DNA from: CAYMSF01 sp964392985 | Lineage (GTDB): Bacteria; Verrucomicrobiota; Lentisphaeria; Victivallales; Victivallaceae | Direction: 5' to 3' | Length of the DNA: 64,000 bases | Assembly: GCA_964392985.1 (NCBI GenBank) | Contig: CAYMSF010000001.1 | Coordinates: forward strand, 1 to 64,000 | Part shown: positions 18,614 through 26,754 of the stretch, in pieces | How positions within the stretch are numbered: position 1 is the stretch's first letter | Layout: every line of letters starts with the position of its first letter | Notes under the pieces: generated by a model | What the model saw: only the letters and a program-made list of their open reading frames with translations | The model's database searches: none | Told to the model about the DNA's origin: nothing | Made by a program: the position numbers and the translations under genes

Positions 18614-20047
18614 ATGATTCAAATTCTTTTAATCGCCCCCCTGGCGCTGTGCCTGGTGATTTTGTATATCAAAAAAATGTGCAGCTTGCACGTTTATTTT
18701 ACTATTCTTTATGCGGTATTGCATTTGACCGCATCGTTATATTTGCTGAAAAATCCGGAAGTTTTTGCGCCATACTTTGAGGTTGACCGTCTTAATGGTC
18801 TATTTCTGCTGATTTTATCCATTGTATTTCTGAGTGTAGCCGTTTACGACATTGACTTCTTTTCTCATAAAGGTGAATCCAAACATCCGGAACGAAGTTG
18901 GAAATATCACATTTTTCTGTTATTGTTCGTTGATTCTATGAATGGGGTGTTATTGAGTACACACATTGGCGTGCTTTGGGTTTTTCTTGAAGCGGCAACG
19001 TTGTTCAGTGCGGTTCTGATTTATTATTACACCGGCAAAGAGGCACTCGAGGCAACATGGAAATATATCTTTATCTGTTCCATCGGCATCTCCTTTGCAT
19101 TTATTGGAATTATTCTTCTCTCCATTGGCTGCATTCACGGCGAAATTGCATTGTTCTGGGATGCGTTGGATATGAATGCCAAAAGTATTGATCCATTCTG
19201 GCTCAAACTTTCATTCCCGTTTCTACTTCTTGGATTCGGCACCAAAATGGGTTTGGCTCCAATGCACAACTGGTTGCCCGATGCTTATGCTGAAGCTCCG
19301 GCGCCGGCTGCGGCGCTTATTTCTGCGACATTGGTCAATACAGCCTTTCTGGCCATATTGCGTGTTCATAATGTAATGCTTCATGCCGAATTGGGTAAAT
19401 ATTCAAGCACCCTGTTATTAATAATGGGGTTTCTATCGCTGCTTGTCTCGGCCGTGTTCATCCTGCGCGCAAAAAATTATAAGCGGATGCTGGCCTATTC
19501 ATCTGTTGAAAATATGGGAATTGTTGCTATAGGTTTAGGCCTTGGCGGTGCCGGAATATTTGCTGCGTTGATTCAGATGCTGGGGCATTCTTTAGTCAAG
19601 GCTGCTTTTTTTCTTACTTCAGGCAACGTATTTCATATCTACCGTACTAAACGGATTAATTCTGTACATGGTATGTGGCGGGTATCGCCCGGTAATGCCT
19701 GGTTGTTTATCGCCTGTTTTGCTGGAATTTGTGCGTTCCCGCCATTTGTTTCATTTATCAGTGAATTAATAATTTTAAGGGAACTGCTGGGGCGCAGCGT
19801 GATATTGACGGTGATTTTCTGCGTATTGCTGACCGTCATAATCTTTGGCATGGCCAGATGTATAATCAGTATGGTTTCCGGTAGCAGCAGCAGCGCCGGA
19901 GTTGATATTGACAACATACCTGACTGTTCGATATTTGGTTACGTTTCACAATGGACATTGATTGCTTTTGCCGCACTGTTTGGCGTATTCATGCCTGCCG
20001 GCTTGATAAAGCTGGTCGAGCAAGCAGCAAGATTTATCGGGGATTAA
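18614..20047 (+). CDS. HyfF-like second antiporter-like membrane subunit
   Basis: A 477-residue member of the NuoN/NuoM/MrpD family, similar in length to hydrogenase-4 component F. The conserved core GFGTKMGLAPMHNWLPDAYAE sits near residue 205-225, with the channel lysine and HNWLPDA motif. Another conserved piece, KRMLAYSSVENMGIVAIG, lies near 290-308. Having two antiporter-like subunits (this and the HyfB-like one) is typical of Hyf and Ehr complexes and suggests more than one pumping site. Confidence 0.87.
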   Translation: MIQILLIAPLALCLVILYIKKMCSLHVYFTILYAVLHLTASLYLLKNPEVFAPYFEVDRLNGLFLLILSIVFLSVAVYDIDFFSHKGESKHPERSWKYHIFLLLFVDSMNGVLLSTHIGVLWVFLEAATLFSAVLIYYYTGKEALEATWKYIFICSIGISFAFIGIILLSIGCIHGEIALFWDALDMNAKSIDPFWLKLSFPFLLLGFGTKMGLAPMHNWLPDAYAEAPAPAAALISATLVNTAFLAILRVHNVMLHAELGKYSSTLLLIMGFLSLLVSAVFILRAKNYKRMLAYSSVENMGIVAIGLGLGGAGIFAALIQMLGHSLVKAAFFLTSGNVFHIYRTKRINSVHGMWRVSPGNAWLFIACFAGICAFPPFVSFISELIILRELLGRSVILTVIFCVLLTVIIFGMARCIISMVSGSSSSAGVDIDNIPDCSIFGYVSQWTLIAFAALFGVFMPAGLIKLVEQAARFIGD

Positions 20048-20050
20048 AGC

Positions 20051-21544
20051 ATGGATTGGACAGCATTTAATAATAATAGTACCATAGGATTGAACAGTAT
20101 TACTGTTCTGAAAACCGATAATCTTAATTCCTCTGTAGCGACGGAAATGGCAAAAGGCCGCCGTCCGGTTGCATTTTTCGGTGAAAAGATTGCCGGCGGT
20201 ACGCGTTTAATGATTATTCTTGCTGATGATCAACGCGCGGAATTACTGGCGGCATGTGTCATTTTTCCTGATAAAGTCAAATCCTATCCGAGCTTGACAA
20301 ACACTTTACCGGCTTTTCATTATTTTGAGCGTGAATTTTATGAGGATACCGGAATTATGCCGGAAGGGCATCCCTGGCTGAAGCCGGTCAGGTTCAGTCT
20401 AGCTGGTGCGGGCAGTTCTCAAACTAAAACAGAATATCAATTTTATGCGATTGAGGGTGAGACTATTCATGAAGTTGCAGTCGGTCCAGTCCATGCCGGG
20501 GTGATAGAACCGGGACATTTCCGGTTCATCTGTACCGGTGAGACAGTCAGGCATCTTGAAATTCAGCTGGGTTATCAACATCGCGATATCGAAAAAATGT
20601 TTACTGCCGGGAACATTTGTAAAAAACATATCCTGGCCGAATCTATCGCCGGTGACAGTACTGTTGCCAATGCCACCGCTTATTCATCACTCATTGAAAG
20701 TTCTTCCGGAATCGAGGTTTCGCCACGCGCCAATGCTATTCGCGCTATTGGACAGGAACTGGAACGGATTGCTTTGCACCTGAGCACTATCGCCGGACTT
20801 TGCGGGGATGTCGGCGACCTTACCGGTAATACCTTTTGGGGTGCAACACGAACTTATACAATTAATGCTTTGCTGGCTATTTGCGGTAGCAGGTTCGGGC
20901 ACGGTCTGGTTGTTCCGGGCGGAGTTAATTACAACCTTGAGTCTGCTGATATTGTCGCGCTTAATACTACGTTGCAATTGATTCGAGAACGGGTATTTAT
21001 TATCGGGGAACGCACTTTTAATCTGCCGGGCATACTCTCACGATTCCAGCAAACAGGGACGATTGATCGCCATACGGCAGAAAAAATTAATCTTGTCGGA
21101 CCAGTTGGCAGGGCATCCGGTATTAAACTTGATGTTCGTACCGACCATCCTTACGGTTATTTTAAATATTATCCGCCATATAAGTTGACTTTGGAGAGTG
21201 GCGACGTTTTTGCCAGATCATATATCCGTTATCTTGAGATGCAGCGTTCACTAAATCTTGTCATGGATATGCTGACCAGTCTGCCGCGAGGTACGGCAAT
21301 TTATACAGAACCGTCAATGCCGCGGCCGGACTCTATGACCGTCTCTATGGTTGAGGGACCGCGCGGTGAACTTATTCATCTCATGATTACCGGTGGTGAC
21401 GGCAAAGTGACGCGTTATAAGATTAAAGATCCTTCATTTAATAACTGGTTCGGACTGGCTGTGGCGGTAAGAAATGAAGGCATAAGTGACTTTCCAATTT
21501 GCAATAAAAGTTTCGACCTCTCCTATTGCGGTCACGACTTATAA
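20051..21544 (+). CDS. Ehr large subunit (NuoC-NuoD/HyfG-like) without NiFe-site cysteines
   Basis: A 497-residue fusion: residues about 1-120 are NuoC/HycE-N-like, and about 140-497 are the NuoD/[NiFe] large-subunit fold, with the group 4 motif EVAVGPVHAGVIEPGHFRF near 138-156. In true hydrogenases the next helix carries R-I-C-G-x-C; here it reads SIAGDSTVANATAYS, so both cysteines are Ala and Ser. The C-terminal CxxC site, usually within DPCxxCTD, reads FDLSYCGHDL, with Ser and Gly at the ligand positions. All four nickel ligands are therefore missing. This defines the Ehr group of hydrogenase-related complexes, whose redox substrate is unknown. The neighbouring 4Fe-4S subunit keeps its cysteines. 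Confidence 0.9.
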   Translation: MDWTAFNNNSTIGLNSITVLKTDNLNSSVATEMAKGRRPVAFFGEKIAGGTRLMIILADDQRAELLAACVIFPDKVKSYPSLTNTLPAFHYFEREFYEDTGIMPEGHPWLKPVRFSLAGAGSSQTKTEYQFYAIEGETIHEVAVGPVHAGVIEPGHFRFICTGETVRHLEIQLGYQHRDIEKMFTAGNICKKHILAESIAGDSTVANATAYSSLIESSSGIEVSPRANAIRAIGQELERIALHLSTIAGLCGDVGDLTGNTFWGATRTYTINALLAICGSRFGHGLVVPGGVNYNLESADIVALNTTLQLIRERVFIIGERTFNLPGILSRFQQTGTIDRHTAEKINLVGPVGRASGIKLDVRTDHPYGYFKYYPPYKLTLESGDVFARSYIRYLEMQRSLNLVMDMLTSLPRGTAIYTEPSMPRPDSMTVSMVEGPRGELIHLMITGGDGKVTRYKIKDPSFNNWFGLAVAVRNEGISDFPICNKSFDLSYCGHDL

Positions 21545-21558
21545 TAAGGAATATTAAC

Positions 21559-22317
21559 ATGCTGGATACTATCAAGGCGCGCGTTAATCAAGGACGTCAG
21601 TATATCAAAAATCCACTAAGGGCGGAAATAAATTCGCGTTTCCGTGGCTTCCCGATCCTTAATAAAGTTAAATGTCGTCAATGTGATGCCTGTGTAAATG
21701 CCTGTTCTACCGGAGCCATTCAAAACAGACCGATGCATATTGATATGGGTAAATGTGTTTTCTGCGGTGATTGCGCAAAAGTATGCCCCGAGCATGGTAT
21801 CATTTTTTCAAATTTTCATAAACTAGCGGCGACAGAACGCGAAAAACTGAAGGTCGACAGTAATGTTGACCGGCATCTTTACCAGTTGAACGCAATTAAA
21901 GTCAGAAAAGAAATCAAAAATATATTTGGCAAATCATTGAAACTGCGTTCTGTTTCCGCAGGAGGATGCAATGGCTGTGAAATGGAACTTAATGCTTGTT
22001 TAAATGTTAACTTTGATATGTCGAGATATGGTATTGAAATTGTGGCTTCACCGCGCCATGCTGATGGTATTGTGATTACCGGACCGGTTTCTGTCAACAT
22101 GGCTTACGCCGTCGAAGATACATTAAATGCTGTTCCTGAACCAAAAATTGTAATTGCAATGGGCACCTGTGCCATCAGCGGTGGAATTTTTCATGATTCT
22201 GAGGCTATTGATCGTAAATTTTTTGGTAAACATTCAGTTGATTTGTATATTCCCGGTTGTCCGGTTCATCCGCTTACTTTCATCGCTGGAATATTGCGAT
22301 TTATCGGAAAAAAATGA
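21559..22317 (+). CDS. Ehr electron-transfer subunit: ferredoxin domain fused to NuoB-like subunit
   Basis: I choose the ATG at 21559, which has AAGGAA eight nt upstream; a longer reading overlaps the previous gene. The 252-residue protein has two 4Fe-4S motifs at about residues 34-88 (CRQCDACVNAC and CVFCGDCAKVCP), like NuoI/HyfH. A NuoB/HyfI-like domain follows from about 130, with cysteines in GGCNGCEME, GTCAISGG and PGCPVHP that would hold the proximal N2-type cluster. The fusion of NuoI- and NuoB-like modules shortens the complex. It would pass electrons to the site that in hydrogenases carries NiFe. Confidence 0.88.
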   Translation: MLDTIKARVNQGRQYIKNPLRAEINSRFRGFPILNKVKCRQCDACVNACSTGAIQNRPMHIDMGKCVFCGDCAKVCPEHGIIFSNFHKLAATEREKLKVDSNVDRHLYQLNAIKVRKEIKNIFGKSLKLRSVSAGGCNGCEMELNACLNVNFDMSRYGIEIVASPRHADGIVITGPVSVNMAYAVEDTLNAVPEPKIVIAMGTCAISGGIFHDSEAIDRKFFGKHSVDLYIPGCPVHPLTFIAGILRFIGKK

Positions 22318-22384
22318 TTCTGACTGTGATTTGAGTACATCATCATTCGGAAAACAGTAACACTTTAACAAGCGGGTGGAGTTT

Positions 22385-22709
22385 ATGAAAACAATATTAA
22401 TTTCTTCAGAAGAAATACCAATAATCGATAACGCGGACATTTGTGTTGCCGGCTGAAGTTGTACTGGTGTTCTCGCTGCGGTAAGGGCGGCAAGACTCGG
22501 CGCAAAGGTTGTAATTGTGGAACGGCAAAACCGTTTCGGTGGCAGGTGTTGCGGCATGGCATGCTTTAAACTCGAATGTTGACATTCATCACGCGTTGAT
22601 CACCAGCAGGTACGGAAGACCCTTGTCGATGGTGGTTCGTGCATCCTCTAAAGTAAAGTGCGCAGTATCGGGTGAAATAATCTTTTATTGTTTTCCCGCA
22701 TATACTTGA
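22385..22709 (+). pseudogene. Broken FAD-dependent oxidoreductase gene
   Basis: After a good ribosome site (gtggagttt) an ATG opens a frame reading into a Rossmann FAD-binding motif: IDNADICVAG, then TGA at 22454-22456, then SCTGVLAAVRAARLGAKVV and ERQNRFGG. The TGA replaces a glycine codon of GxGxxG. After FGG the sequence continues in the next frame as VAGVAAWHALNSN, matching the usual region after FGG in the FAD_oxidored family, so there is also a frameshift. The rest of the usual 450-600 residues is missing. It lies downstream of the Ehr operon. Confidence 0.75.
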
Positions 22710-22739
22710 CGAAAGTAAAATTCGTAAAAGATTAAGTGG

Positions 22740-23501
22740 TCAGAATAATCCCTGTTCGGGCGGGCTGAATTTGACGTTCGGGACACCATTCATTATTTGA
22801 ACATTAGATGTTCTGGATTTAATGGTTGCCCCGGGTAAGTAAACAGTAAAACTTGACGGCAGCTTAATTTGTCCAAAGTTTAGATAATCATGGAAGTCGG
22901 TAGTTACCGGAATAGTCTGATCAAATTCAGGCGCTGCGATTACGGTACGCCTGATTAAGTATTCTCGTGTGTCAACATATATCAGGTACTGCGGAAGATT
23001 GTATTCCTCTGGCGGGTAACATTTCAACAGGATACATTCCAAATCATTGACACGATATTTACGTTTATCCTGTACTATTCTGGTGAATATTTTTTCAAAT
23101 TTAGCGCCAGGACGCATGAAAGAGATAAGGAAACGCATCGCTGCAGAATTTTTACTGTTGGTTCGAGTAACAACGCCGGCGACGTTTTTTTTCCAGAAAA
23201 CTACGCCGTTGAATCCTCTGATATCAACCGGCATAATTCCAACTTTAGTTTCAGAGTGATACTTATAGTTTTCAGCGAAATATATTGTTTGCACACTGCG
23301 GATATTTTTACCGCTGATAATGTTTTCCAGACGAAGCATGATAGAGACTGTCTCATTCAATCTGTCTGAAGGATCAATCGCTGATTTCATTCTTACAATC
23401 GTGTTGTTGCAATCGCTATTGCCTGACGGTTCTGCACCAGTGCAATAATTTACCGTAAAAGCTAAAATTGCTATGATGATAAAGATGTATATATATTTCA
23501 T
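22740..23501 (-). CDS. LolA-like exported protein (outer-membrane lipoprotein-sorting type)
   Basis: The start is placed at 23501, where GAGG lies seven nt upstream; a longer reading would overlap the AraC gene. The 253-residue product has a hydrophobic N-terminus (MKYIYIFIIIAILAFTV) with a cysteine at NYCTG that could be lipidated. The rest is beta-rich and ends NVKFSPPEQGLF. The pattern of a model-then-threshold domain with a C-terminal F-x-PP is typical of LolA-like or DUF1571-like proteins. It follows the AraC gene by 10 nt and is probably in its operon. Exact function unknown. Confidence 0.6.
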   Translation of the reverse strand: MKYIYIFIIIAILAFTVNYCTGAEPSGNSDCNNTIVRMKSAIDPSDRLNETVSIMLRLENIISGKNIRSVQTIYFAENYKYHSETKVGIMPVDIRGFNGVVFWKKNVAGVVTRTNSKNSAAMRFLISFMRPGAKFEKIFTRIVQDKRKYRVNDLECILLKCYPPEEYNLPQYLIYVDTREYLIRRTVIAAPEFDQTIPVTTDFHDYLNFGQIKLPSSFTVYLPGATIKSRTSNVQIMNGVPNVKFSPPEQGLF

Positions 23502-23511
23502 TTCAATGTCC

Positions 23512-24327
23512 TCATAATTTGCGGTAGGGGAGATGCCTGCGGCGATATTCAGCCGGAGGCATTCCGCATTTTTTCTTGAATGCGCGGTAAAAACATTCAA
23601 TATTTTCAAATCCGCATTCTGCTGCGATAATTTTTATATTGCAAATTCTTGTGGCCAGCATTTCTCTTGCTTTTTGCAGGCGGCGTTCCAGTAGATACTG
23701 ATATGGAGAAACTCCAATATAACGGTTAAATAGTGAGAACAGATAAGGCGTACTTACACCCGCCACGTTTGCCATGTGCCTTACTGAACAGTCCGAAATA
23801 TCGTGTTGCTTAATCCATGCCAGCGTTTGCTGTATTGGTGGCGGGTAGTCAGGAATACTCGGGGTCAAAGTATAACGATAGGCCTCCCAGAATATTTTTG
23901 AATAGAGATAATTGCCCAGTATATGTTTGTTGCATTGTCTGTCATGGAATCCCTGCATCGCTTCGCGTGTCAAGTCATCAACAGTATCCGGTATATGCAT
24001 GACGGTTACTCGCGGCAGTATTCTAATGCGTTTTTTTACATTGAAATCCACGACAAGGCAACGATACGGGGCGTCCGGCGGAGTTCTGTGTATCGTCTGC
24101 TCTCCACTCAAGTGCCAGAATATAGTTCCCTTGTCCCATAGATATTCTTGTCCGTTTTGTTCAAAAAAGACCTTGCCACCGGTTATAATTTCAATACGTT
24201 CCATGCCTTCCGGAATAGTATGCGGTTTAATTTCAACACCTGCCGGTGCTTCATAGTAACCAATGGTACATAAGGCTGAATATTCGTTCGATTCGTGAAT
24301 ATTTGCTGATGGATTATTATTTATCAT
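23512..24327 (-). CDS. AraC-family transcriptional regulator
   Basis: The start at 24327 is the first ATG; an in-frame TTG at 24339 is the alternative. The 271-residue protein has a cupin-like sensor domain at about residues 15-110 (IKPHTIPEGMERIEIITGG) and two AraC helix-turn-helix motifs in the last 100 residues (MANVAGVSTPYLFSLFNRY, then IAAECGFENIECFYRAFKK). Cupin-AraC regulators usually sense a sugar and activate adjacent catabolic genes. It is divergent from the TIM-barrel and Gfo/Idh/MocA genes, which are its likely targets, with paired repeats in the shared intergenic region. Confidence 0.88.
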   Translation of the reverse strand: MINNNPSANIHESNEYSALCTIGYYEAPAGVEIKPHTIPEGMERIEIITGGKVFFEQNGQEYLWDKGTIFWHLSGEQTIHRTPPDAPYRCLVVDFNVKKRIRILPRVTVMHIPDTVDDLTREAMQGFHDRQCNKHILGNYLYSKIFWEAYRYTLTPSIPDYPPPIQQTLAWIKQHDISDCSVRHMANVAGVSTPYLFSLFNRYIGVSPYQYLLERRLQKAREMLATRICNIKIIAAECGFENIECFYRAFKKKCGMPPAEYRRRHLPYRKL

Positions 24328-24341
24328 ATTTGCAGTCAATA

Positions 24342-24388
24342 AAAAATAGTTTTTGTCAATTGATAAAAATAGTTATTACATGTAAGAT
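24342..24388 (+). promoter_or_regulatory. Candidate AraC operator and sigma-70 promoter
   Basis: The 10-mer AAAAATAGTT occurs directly repeated at 24342-24351 and 24365-24374, 23 bp apart (about two helical turns), as expected for an AraC dimer. Between them a near-palindrome, TTTTTGTCAATTGATAAAAA (24350-24369), covers a -35 TTGATA (24360-24365), which is 17 bp from a -10 TAAGAT (24383-24388) directed at the 24444 gene. The arrangement suits activation or repression by the divergent AraC regulator. Confidence 0.5.
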
Positions 24389-24443
24389 AACACTATGTAG
24401 TATTTTTTAAAGTATAATCACATAAAAATGGAGCAAAAGGTTT

Positions 24444-25256
24444 ATGAAACCAATTTCAGTACAATTGTACTCATTGCGCGCAGAAGCTGAAAAAGATTTT
24501 GTCGGGGTATTGAAGAGGGTCGCTTCAATCGGATATAAAGGCGTCGAGCCGGCCGGATTTTTCAATCTGACGCCCCGCGAACTTAAAAAAATTGTTACTG
24601 ACCTGGGGATGACTATATCATCGACACACAGTCCCTGGGCTAATCCACAGAATCTTAACCAGTTGGTGGAAATTGCGGGAGAACTTGGTACTGACTTAGT
24701 TGCATGTGGTTTTGGTCCGGATCAATTCAAGGATATGGATGCAATTAAGGCTACGGCTGACAGTGTCAACGGAATGCAGGAAAAACTTGCCGCATCCGGT
24801 ATTACCTTGTTCCAGCACAACCACTACTGGGAATTTGACCGTATCGACGGCCGGATTATTTATGATATTTATGCCGAACTTTGTCCGAAAGTTAAATTTG
24901 AGCTGGATACCTACTGGGCGGCAAATTTTGGTCAGGAAAACGCTGCAGAGCAGGTCAAGAAATTTAAAGATCGCTGTGTTCTGCTGCATATCAAAGATGG
25001 TGCGCTGATTAAAGGCGGAACCCAGGCCGCGTCAAGTTCCAGCACCAGTGATATCCTGGAAATCAAAGCCGCGGCAATGGTTGCCGTCGGTTCCGGCAGT
25101 AATAATATAAAAGAAATTGTTGCAGCCGCCGACGAAAATGTTACCCGTTGGCTGGTAGTTGAGCTTGACCGTTGTGATACTGATATGTTTGAGGCGATAG
25201 AGCAGAGCTATAAGTACATGATTTCTAATAAGTTGGCAAGTGGAAACAAACAATAA
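24444..25256 (+). CDS. Sugar phosphate isomerase/epimerase (TIM barrel, AP-endonuclease-2 fold)
   Basis: A 270-residue protein of the xylose isomerase-like TIM-barrel superfamily. It begins KPISVQLYSLR and has the family strands GYKGVEPAGF, STHSPW, ELDTYW, LLHIKDG and VVELDRCD, which supply the metal ligands (Glu, Asp, His). These enzymes interconvert keto and aldo sugars or inosose compounds. It is followed after 19 nt by a Gfo/Idh/MocA dehydrogenase, a common pair in inositol or rare-sugar catabolism. The substrate cannot be read from sequence. Confidence 0.85.
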   Translation: MKPISVQLYSLRAEAEKDFVGVLKRVASIGYKGVEPAGFFNLTPRELKKIVTDLGMTISSTHSPWANPQNLNQLVEIAGELGTDLVACGFGPDQFKDMDAIKATADSVNGMQEKLAASGITLFQHNHYWEFDRIDGRIIYDIYAELCPKVKFELDTYWAANFGQENAAEQVKKFKDRCVLLHIKDGALIKGGTQAASSSSTSDILEIKAAAMVAVGSGSNNIKEIVAAADENVTRWLVVELDRCDTDMFEAIEQSYKYMISNKLASGNKQ

Positions 25257-25275
25257 ATTTTGAAAGGTCAATAAA

Positions 25276-26388
25276 ATGCAAAAAGTTAAAGTAGGTATTA
25301 TCGGTTGCGGTCATATCAGCGGCGCTTACTTCAGTGCGGCAACTAAATTTGACATCCTTGAAGTTGTTGCTTGTGCTGACATCAACCCTGAAGCAGCCAA
25401 AGCCAAGGCTGCAGAATACAATGTCAAAGCTGTTTCAGTAGAAAAGCTATTGAAGAATCCAGAAGTTGAAGTTGTCCTTAATCTTACCGTTCCAAAGGCT
25501 CATGCTGAGATTGCATTGCGTACTTTGGAACACGGCAAACACTCATACGGCGAAAAGCCATTCGGCATTTCCTGTACTGAGTCGAAAAAGGTAATTGCCG
25601 CAGCAAAAACGAAAAAAATGCGTGTAGGTAGTGCCCCGGATACTTTTCTTGGCGGCGGTCAACAGACTTGCCGTAAACTGATTGATGATGGCTGGATCGG
25701 CCGTCCTGTTGGCGGTACTGCGTTATTCATGGGGTATGGACCGGAACGTTATTACCATCCGTCACCAAAATTTTTCTATGAAAAAGGCGGCGGTCCGATG
25801 TTTGATCTTGGTCCTTATTATGTTACCGCGCTGGTTAATCTTCTTGGACCGGTAAAACGTGTTTGTGCCGTTACTACCAAGGCGTTTGAAACGCGTATTG
25901 CAGGCCCTCAGGCACGTATCAAACGTGAAGCTATTCCGGTTGAAATTGCGACCCATCTCGCCGGAGTATTAGAGTTTGAAAATGGTGCGGTAATCAACAT
26001 GATTACCAGTTTTGATGTATGGAGACACGGACATAATCCAATTGAAATCTACGGGACCGAAGGAACTCTATTTGTTCCTGACCCGAATACCTTTGGCGGT
26101 CCGGTTAAAATCGCTCGCGGCGGCAAGAGTCAAGTTGAGATTAGTGAATGCCCATTGTCACATATTTATACTGATAATTACCGCAGTATCGGAGCGGCAG
26201 ATATGGCCTACGCGATTCGCAGCGGCAGGCAGCATCGCTGTTCCGGTGAATTGGCTTATCATGTTGTCGAAGTTATGGAATCTTTTGAGAAGTCAAGCGC
26301 CGCCGGCAGGCATATCGACATTGCCAGTACATGCAAACGTCCGGCAGCATTGCCGTTGGGACTTATTGAAGGTTTGTTGGATTCATAA
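25276..26388 (+). CDS. Gfo/Idh/MocA family NAD(P)-dependent dehydrogenase
   Basis: A 370-residue protein with an N-terminal Rossmann fold (VGIIGCGHISGAYF at residues 6-19), the family motif EKPFGIS near residue 95, and the C-terminal alpha/beta domain with FDLGPYYVTALVNLLGP near 176-192. These enzymes oxidise sugars or cyclitols using a nicotinamide cofactor. It shares an operon with the TIM-barrel isomerase, and a strong terminator follows at 26419. Confidence 0.88.
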   Translation: MQKVKVGIIGCGHISGAYFSAATKFDILEVVACADINPEAAKAKAAEYNVKAVSVEKLLKNPEVEVVLNLTVPKAHAEIALRTLEHGKHSYGEKPFGISCTESKKVIAAAKTKKMRVGSAPDTFLGGGQQTCRKLIDDGWIGRPVGGTALFMGYGPERYYHPSPKFFYEKGGGPMFDLGPYYVTALVNLLGPVKRVCAVTTKAFETRIAGPQARIKREAIPVEIATHLAGVLEFENGAVINMITSFDVWRHGHNPIEIYGTEGTLFVPDPNTFGGPVKIARGGKSQVEISECPLSHIYTDNYRSIGAADMAYAIRSGRQHRCSGELAYHVVEVMESFEKSSAAGRHIDIASTCKRPAALPLGLIEGLLDS

Positions 26389-26418
26389 AATTCAATAAAA
26401 ATCTGATACATTCAACTC

Positions 26419-26458
26419 AACCGGCAGATTGATGAAATTTGCCGGTTCTTTTTTTTTA
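26419..26458 (+). terminator. Rho-independent terminator
   Basis: An 8-bp stem, AACCGGCA with TGCCGGTT, encloses a 13-nt loop and is followed by C and nine T residues. It ends the isomerase/dehydrogenase operon 31 nt after the stop codon. Confidence 0.85.
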
Positions 26459-26615
26459 AATTATCATCAATTTTAGCATATATCTACAAAGTTATTTTCT
26501 CCCTTGACAAAGTCAGAAATGATATACAGGAATAACTATTAATAAGTCTCTTAATATTGTTAGAGATATTGGATTCAGTTAGATAACTAAAAAATGATTA
26601 TTTTAAAATATTCTA

Positions 26616-26644
26616 TTGACTTATTGGTGATATGGATATATACT
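26616..26644 (+). promoter_or_regulatory. Strong sigma-70-type promoter for a small RNA
   Basis: The -35 TTGACT (26616-26621) and -10 TATACT (26639-26644) are separated by exactly 17 bp. The expected start, 7-8 nt later, falls on the A at 26652, the first base of the perfect terminal stem of the RNA candidate. No plus-strand coding gene follows until 28058. The stretch 26459-26615 between the terminator and this promoter shows only AT-rich sequence with no ORF. Confidence 0.7.
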
Positions 26645-26651
26645 CAAAGTT

Positions 26652-26746
26652 AGAGAGCAGGTTAATCTCTGAACAATATTACATCGGGACCGCAAGGTCT
26701 TATAGTACATCGTTAGAAAGAGTTATAATGCCTGCTCTCTTTTTTC
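26652..26746 (+). ncRNA. Candidate free-standing small RNA (about 95 nt)
   Basis: The predicted first ten bases AGAGAGCAGG (26652-26661) pair perfectly with CCTGCTCTCT (26731-26740), which is followed by TTTTT, so the RNA's own ends form the terminator stem. Inside lies a hairpin with a GNRA-type loop (GACC-GCAA-GGTC, 26688-26699, extendable by two G-U pairs), flanked by two copies of TACATCG (26680-26686 and 26706-26712). There is no ORF. It does not match SRP RNA, tmRNA, 6S or RNase P as I know them. It ends 9 nt before the stop of the convergent dehydrogenase gene. Confidence 0.6.
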
Positions 26747-26754
26747 TGCCCGGA

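Noticed and set aside
15043..22317. Functional [NiFe] hydrogenase 4
   Set aside because: The large subunit has none of the four nickel-binding cysteines, and no hyp maturation genes or maturation protease are in the window.
22454..22456. In-frame TGA in the FAD oxidoreductase as selenocysteine
   Set aside because: It replaces a glycine of the nucleotide loop, not a Cys; a frameshift follows shortly, and no SECIS-like hairpin is seen. Pseudogene is the simpler reading.
26652..26746. SRP RNA or 6S RNA
   Set aside because: No GGUCAGG...AGCAGCC-type SRP core, and it is too short for 6S RNA; only the GNRA loop is shared.
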